Assembly: GCA_900088475.1 (NCBI GenBank) | Contig: FLMG01002786.1 | Location: 1-11,747 of the forward strand | DNA from: Hyphochytrium catenoides | Taxonomy: Eukaryota; Sar; Hyphochytriomycetes; Hyphochytriales; Hyphochytriaceae | Direction of reading: 5' to 3' | Length of the DNA stretch: 11,747 bases | Part shown: piece after piece, positions 1-6,440 of the stretch | Layout: every line of letters begins with the position of its first letter | Position numbering within the stretch: the stretch's first letter is position 1 | The notes under the pieces: model-generated | Told to the model about the DNA's origin: nothing | The model's input: the letters and a program-made list of their open reading frames with translations, nothing else | The model's database searches: none | Program-made: the position numbers and the translations under genes

Positions 1-138
1 GCAACTAAAGTACGGTGTACTTGTACCTGTACAAATAATCCTGCCGGTCAAGGCTGGATTACCCCTATCTAAAAGGGCGAGCCCTCAGGCTTGCCTGCTG
101 TATTGATAATTCTTGTTGGTAGTGCGCATAGCACGTCT
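1..138. other. Non-coding flank of the E0 gag fragment
   Basis: No domain is recognisable past the E0 gag stop. Positions 10-36 hold a cluster of GTAC palindromes with short spacers. Minus-strand translation after the gag stop is quickly interrupted, so whatever followed gag has been lost or replaced. Confidence 0.5.
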
Positions 139-768
139 TCAATGTTGTTCTGCGATAAGAATCTCATCTATGGCACTTGCACATAGTTCCCCCGTTCCAT
201 GCACTTGAATGGCTTGAGCAATACCTTCATATGAGGGTGGAGGAAGGGCCATAAGTACTGCGGCTTTGTAGAGATTGTCGTAGAAATCTTTCTTCTCCAT
301 CATTTCTCGTAGTAAATCAAGCTTTCTTCTCTGCTCGCAAAGGAAGAGGCTTATGTCTTGTTCTTCATCTGCCTTTGCCGATAAGAAGGAGGTAAGAGTA
401 GTCACAATGTTGTTTGCGCTTCTGCTCTCAAAAGATTCTTCCACTTTGAGCCAAGCTTCTCTCGCGGTTCCTCTACGCGGTAGAAGTGGAATAATGTTGT
501 CAGCCACTGCCAAAACAATCTTGTTGAACGCCCTTTTGTCATTCTTTAGCCAAGAAGACTGCATCGTAGCCCTAGACGTAGACATGGACTTGTTCTTTGA
601 GGAGATATCAGGGGATCGTTGGCTCCCGTCAACATGATGAAGGAGGTTCAATTCACCAGATAAGCCTCCATCTTCAATCGCCAAACAGGGTAATCCTACG
701 CTCCGGTATATCCAGACACCCTCCAATATTAATTCAAAGTGCTCACCATCAAATGATAAAACCTAACA
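139..768 (-). pseudogene. Ty1/copia gag polyprotein fragment (element E0)
   Basis: This is the capsid-type gag domain of a copia retrotransposon (UBN2/retrotran_gag family), which packages element RNA into virus-like particles. On the minus strand the open frame runs from about 726 to 139. The recognisable part (roughly residues 55-195) contains KIVLAVADNI, GTAREAWLK, LTSFLSAK, EQRRKLDLL and a DEILIAEQH end, matching the gag of E1 almost motif for motif. The first 68 bp (768-701) read LSFDGEHFELILEGVWIYR in frame; the FDGxxF start is typical of copia gag N-termini. A TGA follows EQH, where E1 continues with RRRA, so the zinc knuckle and all of pol are missing downstream. There is no clear ATG; the frame continues upstream into the repeat. 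I infer a truncated dead copy whose sequence is broken by the insert at 769-1079. The family call is firm; the start is not. Confidence 0.8.
701..768. repeat. 68-bp direct repeat, copy 1 (gag N-terminus)
   Basis: Identical to 1080-1147 except at one base (722 T versus 1101 C). This copy is continuous with the downstream gag frame on the minus strand. The two copies bracket the insert at 769-1079, so gag's N-terminal coding segment is present twice. Confidence 0.95.
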
Positions 769-778
769 TGCTGTACGC

Positions 779-892
779 TCCGAGCGATTTAACTCGGGCA
801 ATATAGTGAGCCATTCGGTTCTGTGACCACGGATGACCATCACAGTTCCATTTGAATCTAGAGCTTACAGAGTTCTCTAGATTCCGGGGGAG
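779..892 (+). mobile_element. 3' internal segment of a miniature LTR element, ending in a polypurine tract
   Basis: This non-coding stretch directly precedes the mini-LTR. It contains a perfect 10-bp inverted repeat (854-863 with 875-884) and ends in CCGGGGGAG, a typical polypurine tract for plus-strand priming, abutting TGTTGA. The pentamer GTACG is found just left of it (774-778) and just right of the LTR (991-995). If that is a 5-bp target-site duplication, the inserted piece is 779-990 and lacks a 5' LTR. The assignment is inferred from structure only; no protein is encoded. Confidence 0.45.
854..884. repeat. Perfect inverted repeat (10-bp stem, 11-nt loop)
   Basis: GAATCTAGAG at 854-863 is the exact reverse complement of CTCTAGATTC at 875-884. 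The hairpin abuts the G-rich polypurine tract and the mini-LTR at 893, so it would sit near the 3' end of the element RNA. Confidence 0.85.
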
Positions 893-990
893 TGTTGAAC
901 TGTGATTGACGCTGAAACCAAAAGGTGTACAGCGGACGACGCAGAGGGGAAATTCCCTGGTATATAAAGAAAAACGGAGAGTAGTCAACA
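893..990 (+). mobile_element. 98-bp mini-LTR (TGTTGA...TCAACA)
   Basis: The segment begins TGTTGA and ends TCAACA, a perfect 6-bp terminal inverted repeat of the TG...CA type that defines LTR ends. A TATATAAA promoter box lies at 961-968 and a polypurine tract (GGGGGAG) immediately upstream. At 98 bp it is shorter than usual for autonomous copia or gypsy elements and in the range of TRIM/SMART miniature LTR elements. No partner LTR is visible in the window, so this is either a solo LTR with attached internal DNA or a truncated element. It directly abuts the tRNA-like sequence, which suggests insertion beside or into a tRNA-like target. Confidence 0.6.
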
Positions 991-1070
991 GTACGTTTGG
1001 TGTATGGTGCATACTGGTTAGGGTGTCGGAATCAAAGACAGAGGTCCTGGGTTCAAATCCCGGAGCGTAC
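991..1070 (+). tRNA. tRNA-like sequence, degenerate (tRNA pseudogene or SINE head)
   Basis: The 5' heptamer GTACGTT (991-997) pairs with AGCGTAC (1064-1070) as a 7-bp acceptor stem with one G-U. The T arm is complete: CTGGG, loop TTCAAAT, CCCGG. The pol III B box GGTTCAAATCC lies at 1050-1060, and an A-box-like TGGTGTATGG at 998-1007. TTTT at 1076-1079 could terminate pol III. The region between the D arm and the T arm is about 9 nt too long, with a near-tandem TGGTGTA/TGGTGCA, and no good anticodon stem forms: the best is TGTC/GACA around GGAATCAAA without U33. I therefore infer a pseudogene or SINE head rather than a working tRNA, and assign no anticodon. Confidence 0.45.
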
Positions 1071-1079
1071 AAAACTTTT

Positions 1080-1147
1080 CTCCGGTATATCCAGACACCC
1101 CCCAATATTAATTCAAAGTGCTCACCATCAAATGATAAAACCTAACA
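1080..1147. repeat. 68-bp direct repeat, copy 2 (gag N-terminus)
   Basis: Second copy of 701-768 with a single mismatch, offset by 379 bp. It adjoins the putative E0 leader and primer-binding site on its right and the tRNA-like sequence on its left. The homology stops abruptly at both ends. Such near-identity implies a recent duplication: an unusually long target-site duplication, or a tandem duplication with filler DNA. Confidence 0.95.
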
Positions 1148-1165
1148 AATCCTCCATCCCTTGTA

Positions 1166-1177
1166 GCTTTGATATCA
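1166..1177 (-). promoter_or_regulatory. Possible copia primer-binding site (E0)
   Basis: The minus strand reads TGATATCAAAGC, two mismatches from the initiator-Met primer site TGGTATCAGAGC used by many copia elements. It lies just upstream of the gag N-terminal repeat, where a primer-binding site belongs. The LTR end that should precede it does not show a clean CA. Confidence 0.35.
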
Positions 1178-1634
1178 TAACCACGAAAGAGCTCATAATG
1201 CTGATGATTCTGGCGGCTTGAAAAAGGTCTTGATAATGAGAATGGAAAGAGAAATGGACAATATGAGACTGTGTGTCGATAGGATTCGGTGTTCTTCTTG
1301 CCTTGATAAATTGGACGATATCTCCATGACGAAGCGGTTTCAGAAGAAAATGATGGCACCAATGAACTCAGCGACGCCGATTTACCCCCTGTCACTCTTT
1401 GAAAGCTCCGAAAAGAGGTGATTTTGGGCCGAAATCGTGCTTGAAACTTTCCCTTTAAAAAGTGCTCATATGGTTGCAATTTTCGCTGTAGGGGTTGAAG
1501 TTTATACCGAAATTTTGGATGAAACTTCTCAATGTTTCGAATGTTTCTGCGAAGTTTTCGTTGAAATATTTCCGAAAGTTTCGATGAACCAAGATTGTCG
1601 TTAGCGGGTATATAACCGTACACATAGCCGGTAC
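1178..1634. other. Non-coding region, possibly remnant E0 5' LTR/leader
   Basis: I see no gene family here. A 171-codon minus frame (1108-1623) matches nothing I recognise and runs into the gag leader, so I treat it as a chance open frame. A minus-strand TATA motif (GGTTATATACCC, about 1606-1617) could be the promoter of an E0 5' LTR extending down to the putative primer-binding site, but I cannot fix an LTR start. Positions about 1508-1588 form a compositionally odd patch in which GAA and TTC triplets alternate, described separately. Confidence 0.3.
1508..1588. repeat. GAA/TTC alternating periodic patch
   Basis: GAA and TTC trinucleotides alternate, mostly every 6 bp with a few shorter or longer spacings (for example GAAtgtTTCtgcGAAgttTTC and, further on, GAAagtTTCgatGAA). 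It is locally self-complementary. The usual 6-bp period differs from the 5-bp period of heat-shock elements. It may be a degenerate short repeat; no function can be assigned. Confidence 0.5.
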
Positions 1635-1811
1635 TGTTAGTTGTTATGTCCGCCGGCGAGACCGGGTAGCCGTTATTGCCCAGTGGAGCTCGTTGGCTGC
1701 TCCAGGGGGCCGACTTGATCTTGGTCTCGGCCGGATCGCAATGGTCCTGTGGTTGGCTCAGAGGCCTCAGAACAAGTTTCCGAGTCCTGGGGGACGCGTG
1801 GGCCCATAACC
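1635..1811. other. GC-rich block, possible LTR remnant or decayed E1 tail
   Basis: The block starts TGTTAG, as many copia LTRs do, and is visibly more GC-rich than its surroundings. An inverted repeat (CCGGCGAGACC at 1653-1663, nearly complementary to 1723-1734) frames its centre. Discounting the LTR at 1812-2135 and one duplicated target site, the E1 RT frame would continue into it for over 40 codons, but the residues match no copia motif I know. It could be a solo LTR fragment or the point where E1 is truncated. Confidence 0.25.
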
Positions 1812-2135
1812 TGTTGGATTATATGGGATGATTGGACAATGTCATTAGATGAGAGTGCTCTACTTATTAGCCCAACTGGGATCCCATAATCTAAAGCTAT
1901 CCTGACTATGCCAACTATTCCTAATATAGTCTAAGATATGGAGTTATAGAGATATCCCTGTCTGGAATAGTCAGTCCTGAAGGTGTTCCTGGGTACTGAC
2001 CATAAGCCATAGATATAAACAGGGACATTTCGTTTGCTTCATATCTCGGCTTCTACTGGGGGTTTAGAGCTGAAAGTTGAGTAGTTAAGCTTGCCAGCTT
2101 GTAGTCCACATAGTTGTGCCCTCAGACTCCAAAAG
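1812..2135 (+). mobile_element. Solo LTR of family LTR324, copy 1 (in E1 pol)
   Basis: A 324-bp sequence starting TGTTGGATTATATGGGATG is shared at high identity and the same length with 7278-7601. It carries a TATA box (ATATAAACAG) about 110 bp before its end, as expected for U3-R-U5 in the plus orientation. It is flanked by TAACC (1807-1811) and TAACA (2136-2140), a 5-bp target-site duplication with one mismatch. The right flank is E1's RT C-terminus (ISTPV on the minus strand), so it inserted into E1 pol antisense to it. There is no internal region, implying LTR-LTR recombination. Its last bases are AAAAG rather than the expected CA, so the 3' boundary may be off by a few bases. Confidence 0.85.
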
Positions 2136-2140
2136 TAACA

Positions 2141-2960
2141 GGCGTGCTGATTGGGTTACAATCTTCCATGTCATAGCGTTTTAGAAGGTCTTGAATAAAT
2201 CTTCGTTGGCGAAGGTAAATCTTTCGATTTTTTCGATCCCTAATAACTTCTACTCCTAGGAAGTATTGGAGTTCTCCTAAGTCCTTCACATCAGATCGTC
2301 CTTTAGAAGTCCTTTAACTTGATCCGCACGAATGTTGCTTGGGTTGAAGATCAGCAGGTCGTCTACGAAAGTCGACACGATAGTCGGCTTGCCATCCTCC
2401 CCGGACCTGTTGATGTAGACGCAAGGTTCACACAAGCTGGGTGGCGAGGACTTTGTTTGAGCCCATAAATGCTGCGCTTGAGCTTACAAACCAGATGTTC
2501 CGGTCCTGGTTGAGCGAATCCTGGGGGTTGGCGCATGTATATGGTCTCGTCAAGATCTCCATGGAGAAAGGCAGTACGAATATCCAGATGGTAAACTCAG
2601 GGACGTACATCGCAGCTAGAGAGAGGATACATCGGACGGACTCATAGCTGACTACTGGCGCAAATACCTCGTTGTAATCGAACCCCTGTTTCTGATTGTA
2701 GCCTTGAGCAACGAGCCGCGCCTTATAGCGATCGATGGTGCCATCACTTCCATATTTTACGCGAAATACCCATTTACACCCAATGACGTTTGCTCCTGGA
2801 GGACGTTCAACGATTCCCAAACGTCGTGTTGTTCCTCCATAGATGCCATTTCACTGAGGATAGCGGCGTTCCACCACTCCGACGCATCCGGTCCAGAAAG
2901 AGCTTCCTCTATCGTTCGGGGTTCATTGGGTGATAAGGAGTTGCCAAGGTGATTAGCCAT
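2141..2960 (-). pseudogene. E1 reverse transcriptase (RVT_2), frameshifted
   Basis: Copia reverse transcriptase copies element RNA into cDNA in virus-like particles. The minus strand shows EEALSGPDASEWWNAA, then GCKWVFRVKYGSDGTIDRYK, VAQGYNQKQGFDYNEVFAPV, LDIRTAFLHGDLDETIYM with the first catalytic Asp, IYGLKQSPR, STFVDDLLIF (the YVDD-box equivalent), KDLGELQYFLG and finally DCNPISTPV. These pieces lie in several frames, with shifts near 2810, 2602 and 2300. About 60-75 bp are missing near 2440, because the WYKKLDxFLxxxGF stretch normally lying between KQSPR and the CVYI strand is absent. The domain stops at the LTR324 copy 1 target site. Catalytic residues persist, but the gene is clearly dead. 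Confidence 0.85.
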
Positions 2961-3330
2961 AGAGAAAGTAGAGTCTTCTTGTTGAAGTCGGCGTTTGAAG
3001 AAAAGCGGAATGCGAGAGGGAGGTACTTGTTGTTGTGGGGAATTGGTTGCTCATGCTGGGGTTTGGACAAGGGGTTGTGCAGACTGTCTGGGCAATCGCG
3101 CAGGTTTCCGCAACGGCCATCGGGAGGTGAACACGGATCTATCGAAGCTGAATTGTCGTTGCCGCATACGGCGTCTGCTGGTTCAGGGGCTGGCAAGGTA
3201 CGGGCAGCAGTATCGGGGTCTTTGGCGAAGGTATTCGTTGGGGGGAGGCACTTGTGCTTGGATGGACATATGTTGATCAGAATCCCCTTGACTATTCGGA
3301 TTGGTAGGGAGGGAGCTGTCGTCCTCGCTA
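2961..3330 (-). pseudogene. E1 integrase-RT linker (proline-rich), degraded
   Basis: On the minus strand this stretch between the integrase C-terminus and the RT reads as Pro/Ser/Thr-rich peptide in shifting frames (for example a 95-codon frame at 2909-3196). Low-complexity linkers are normal at this position in copia pol. Large plus-strand frames here (2949-3368, 2995-3276) are shadows with no domain. The residues just before the RT segment, SMANHLGNSL, lead into EEALSGPDA. Confidence 0.6.
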
Positions 3331-4145
3331 GTACATCAAAGAGATGGAGTACGGAGTCACGCAGCTGAGGCGAGGTTTGAAGTAGCGAATCGAGTCAAAG
3401 TCCCCTTCATCGAACACAACATCCCTACGCTCAATGATGGTACCACTCTCTCTTTCATAAAGTCGATAGGCCTTTTGAGTTGTCTGGGTAACCAACGAAT
3501 ATGTAGGGCTTTGAGTTGGGGTCCATCTTCTGCCTCTTCGAGTCCGATACGAGTGCATAAGCAAGACAACCAAAGACACGGAGATGACTAACGTCCAGTT
3601 TTGGCATTGAACCATTTTTCATAGGGAGTTGCTCCATGTAAGGCGCTTGTTGGGGAGAGATTACCTACGTATGCAGCCGTTAACAAAGCTTCACTCCAAA
3701 AGGAGGGCGGTAGCTTGGCAGCATGTAGCATGCACCGGGCAGACTCCACAAGAGTCCTCTGGGGCCGCTCGGCAACTCCGTTCTGCGCTGGACTGTATGG
3801 AGCTGTAAGCTCATGTAGAATGCCACGTGTCTTGCAATACTCCTTCATAGCCTCGGAGCTGTATTCGCCACCTCGGTCGCTCCGAAGACATTGAACTTTA
3901 AGTCCTGTTTGGCGCTCAGCCATCTTGATGAAGGTGTCAAGGTGGGTGATGACCTCACTCTTACTGTTCATGAGGTACAAAAAATTCCGACGAGTATAGT
4001 CATCGACGAAAACCACATAGTAACGATGACCGCCAAGGCTAAGTGTATTGACAATGCCAGCATCGGAGTGGACTAGTTGAAGGGGGCGTTGTGTTTTACG
4101 GTGTGATTGTTTAGGAAACTTACGGCGGGTCAGTTTCCCCGAGAC
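3331..4145 (-). pseudogene. E1 integrase catalytic core (rve, DDE) and C-terminus, frameshifted
   Basis: Integrase inserts cDNA into the genome. Three catalytic acidic residues remain: Asp in LQLVHSDAG (just upstream of 4016), Asp in CLRSDRGGEY and Glu in PAQNGVAERPQRT, the last two 35 residues apart as in the DD35E family. Downstream are LPPSFWSEALLTAAYVGN, SHLRVFGCLAYALV and DPNSKPYIFVGYPDNSKG, the copia integrase C-terminal signature, then RLYERESGTIIERRDVVFDE. Frame changes occur near 4140, 3600 and 3460. The conserved N in AERxNRT is Q here. The core is otherwise well preserved, so the indels are probably younger than the element's divergence, or are assembly errors. Confidence 0.88.
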
Positions 4146-5160
4146 ACAACCCGACCAGAGAGACGTCGTTATCGTTGGTGATCTTCATGCCCGAAGAAAC
4201 CGTTGCCAATTTCCGTACATCTGGAATGTTTAGATGTCCCAATCTGCGATGCCAGATGGTGACTGATTGGCGGCTGATAGCGGAAGCAGAAGAGTCTATT
4301 GTCTCAGTATCGGATGAGGTGGTGTAGGCACTGGGAGAACTGCTTGCTGGAGTACAGTCAGTTAAGGTACCGGTAGAGCCCGTCACGTAAAAGAGACTCC
4401 CAATGCGTTCGCCAAGGGTACTGGTTGGTGCGACAAAAAGCAGCTGAGGTAGGGGTTTGGGCGGTAGATAATAGACCTGTCCATCTTGGGTAAGAAGTAC
4501 GTGGTAACCTTTATCGAGCTCCTTGCTGATTGAGAGTAGATCTTTGGTGAATCCAGGAGCATGTAGGACGTTTTGAAGAGTTACAGTGGCTGTCCGGTTG
4601 GTCGGTGATGTGAGAGAGAGCTTGACTGATCCTTGTCCGATGGCCCGAACGCTTCTGTTGTTGTCGGCTGTGAGTAGTAGAGGTATTGGATCTATGACTT
4701 TGTAGTCCTGGAAAAGCGGCCCGTTGCCGGTGATATGATCTGTGGCACCGCTATCAATGATCAACCGTACTGCGTTGTTGCTCTTCTCTGTGAAAGCCAC
4801 TTTTGCTTGTGATTTTGGAAGGGGGTCTTTTTCGTTTTCGTCGGCACAAGGAGACTTGGTATAAGCAACAATTCCAAGAGAGTTGATTAGCTCCTCGCGC
4901 TGATTCGCGTCAAGGGCATTAATAAAGGCCGCAAATGCAGCTGCAGATTTTGCAGCTGGCTCAATAATATCTTTACCATTAGTGCGCGATTTCCAACCCG
5001 CCGGACGACGATGAGCATTGGCCTCCAATTCCCAACATAATTCTGCACGATGGGTCCGTCCATTGCAATGGGGACAAGGATTGCGTCTTCCTTTTCCGGT
5101 GTCTCCTTTCTGAGGATTCGGGCGTTCGGTGTGAGAAGCTTCTCTTTCATCAGTAGTGGT
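4146..5160 (-). pseudogene. E1 zinc knuckle, aspartic protease and integrase N-terminal domain
   Basis: One open minus frame of about 340 codons. It begins with gag's nucleocapsid knuckle CPHCNGRTHRAELC (5035-5076, CX2CX4HX4C), which binds RNA. The retropepsin active site LIIDSGATDHITG follows, its catalytic Asp codon at 4753-4755, then LQNVLHAPGFTKDLLSIS, a conserved copia protease-end motif. It closes with the integrase HHCC N-terminus, IWHRRLGHLNIPDVRKLA. The second zinc pair falls across the frameshift near 4140, where GCVSGKLTRRKFPKQSHRK is read in the next frame. The frame is the same as the gag frame upstream, separated only by a TAG at 5161-5163. Confidence 0.88.
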
Positions 5161-5687
5161 CTACTGCTGAGCAGCTACAGCTCTACGGCGATTAAGCTCA
5201 TTAATGAGAATCTCTTCCACTTGATCAGCAGTCAGAGTGCCAGTACCGCGGACCTGATTTGCTTCCACAGTGCCCCGGAATGATTCTGGCAACCCCATTA
5301 GGATGGATGCAATGAGGAGCCTGTCACTGAAGTCTTCGTTAGTCATCATCTCAAATCGCTTTGTCTGCGTTGTTCATTCAGATAGGTTCTTAGATCATCT
5401 CCATCCCTTTGTTTGTTGGTAAGGAAGGAGATGAGGGTTGTCACAACATTCTTGACATTGCGGCTCTCGGACTCCTCTTGCAGTTTCAACCATGCCTCCC
5501 TGGCAGTTCCCTTCCTTGGTAAGAAGCGCACGAGGTTGTCGGACACGGCAAGGACAATCTTGTTGTAGGCTGTCTTGTCATCCCTGAGCCATTTGGAGTC
5601 CTGTTCACGTCCGGCGGTTTTCTTGTCCTCCTTTTTAGAATACGCTGTAGAGGCTCCAGAGGGTTCCGGATCCGTAATGTGGTCCAT
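5161..5687 (-). pseudogene. E1 gag capsid domain, one frameshift
   Basis: The frame opens at ATG 5687 (MDHITDPEPSGAS) and runs through KWLRDDKTAYNKIVLAVSDN, GTAREAWLKLQEESESR, VVTTLISFLTNKQ and NEQRRQSDLR. A 1-nt shift near 5349 then moves to MMTNEDFSDRLLIASILMGLP and DQVEEILINELNRRR, ending in a TAG after AAQQ. These motifs match E0 gag closely. The first ~60 gag residues (the FDGxxF region in E0) are missing; whether the ATG at 5687 is a native start or a truncation is uncertain. Pol follows in the same frame after the single TAG. Confidence 0.82.
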
Positions 5688-5692
5688 TATTA

Positions 5693-5940
5693 GGACATAG
5701 ACGTTACGGGTACTTCTGTGTGTTATGGGAAAGAGGAATGTGAAAAGAATTTCCAGAAGAACACAGGAACAGCACAGGAGAGAGAGATGATGAGGGAAGC
5801 TGGGCCGAGCAAAAATCTCGAGACCAGACTCTCAGGACTCAGCAATCATTCAGAGAAATCTCAATCATAGATCAATACCAAGTCCCTTTGTTATCGTTTG
5901 ATCTGGATTGTGCTCATACAGAAGCTTCAGGCATTGTCAC
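5693..5940. repeat. ~248-bp direct repeat, copy A (candidate E1 5' LTR/leader)
   Basis: Repeated at 6189-6440 at roughly 90% identity by eye, with small indels. On the minus strand it starts TGACAATGCC and ends at GTCTATGTCC, six bases before the E1 gag ATG. TG is a proper LTR start, but the other end is CC rather than CA. A TGGTATTGATC within it (minus, around 5870) resembles a copia primer-binding site, so part of it may be leader rather than LTR. A CT-rich stretch is also present. Confidence 0.8.
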
Positions 5941-6188
5941 CCAGCTCTGTAAAGTTCATCACTAGTATAGACGCTAACTTGTATAACCTCAATAATCACT
6001 CAGTTTTTCCCGTCACCAGAGACATCTCCACAAATCTGACTAATATAATGGTAGCTGAGCGAAAGAATAGTGTCAAGGTGGTACATGCCGCACTGGACTT
6101 GCGGGACGCAGTACGAGTGGCTCAGAGGGAGGTGGTGAGTGCTACAATGTTCGTTCTCAGTAGTACAGTAGTCACACCTAGCTCTCAG
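5941..6188. other. Unrecognised ~248-bp spacer between two direct repeats
   Basis: No gene family is recognisable on either strand. Plus frame 5898-6284 and minus frame 6000-6368 cross it into both repeats and resemble nothing known. It begins CCAGCTCTG and ends CTAGCTCTCA just before copy B. It could be the interior of a miniature two-LTR element, or flanking DNA caught between an E1 LTR and a second solo copy. Confidence 0.4.
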
Positions 6189-6440
6189 GGACATAGACGT
6201 TACGGGTACACCTGTGTTATGGGAAAGAGGGATATGAGAAGAATTTCCAGAAGAACACAGGAGCAGCACAGGAGAGAGAGATGATGAGGGAAGCTGGACC
6301 GAGCAAAAGATCTCGAGTCCAGACCAGGCTCTCAGGACTGAGTGATCATTCAGAGAAATCTCCATCACACATCAATACCAAGTCCCTTTGTTATCGTTTC
6401 ATCTGATTTGTGCTCATACAGAAGCTTCAGGCATTGTCAC
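6189..6440. repeat. ~252-bp direct repeat, copy B
   Basis: Second copy of 5693-5940, sharing both ends (GGACATAGACG and GCATTGTCAC). It abuts the gypsy integrase remnant on its right, so it may have inserted into that gypsy copy. I could not find a clear target-site duplication around this copy alone or around the A-B pair. Confidence 0.8.

Larger units (their letters stand above)
2136..5940 (-). mobile_element. Ty1/copia retrotransposon E1, degenerate
   Basis: Reading the minus strand, the domain order gag, CCHC knuckle, protease, integrase, RT defines copia, since integrase precedes RT. The 3' part of pol (RNase H) and a 3' LTR are not found: pol stops at the LTR324 insertion and the unrecognised GC-rich block. 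A 248-bp repeat (5693-5940) precedes gag and may be the 5' LTR or leader. About seven frameshifts, one in-frame stop and a deletion in RT make the copy non-functional. E1 and E2 share domain architecture but their RT protein is only moderately similar, so they are different families. Confidence 0.85.

Noticed and set aside
991-1070. Functional tRNA gene with an assigned anticodon
   Set aside because: The acceptor and T arms are good, but no 5-bp anticodon stem with U33 can be drawn and the middle is about 9 nt too long.
749-1105. 118-codon minus-strand open frame starting GGVWIYRRKVLYAPGFEPRT
   Set aside because: APGFEPRT is the familiar antisense translation of a tRNA T arm. The frame crosses the repeat, the tRNA-like sequence and the mini-LTR, so it is not a protein gene.
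1508-1588. Heat-shock element array
   Set aside because: Canonical HSEs use a 5-bp unit (nGAAn); here the units are mostly 6 bp apart and no adjacent gene is present.
1108-1623. 171-codon minus-strand open frame
   Set aside because: It has no recognisable domain, its composition follows the GAA/TTC patch, and it ends inside the gag leader repeat in a frame other than gag. I regard it as chance.
6000-6368. 122-codon minus-strand frame with several Cys/His residues
   Set aside because: The Cys and His spacing fits no zinc motif I know, and the frame spans the junction of a direct repeat and an unrecognised spacer.
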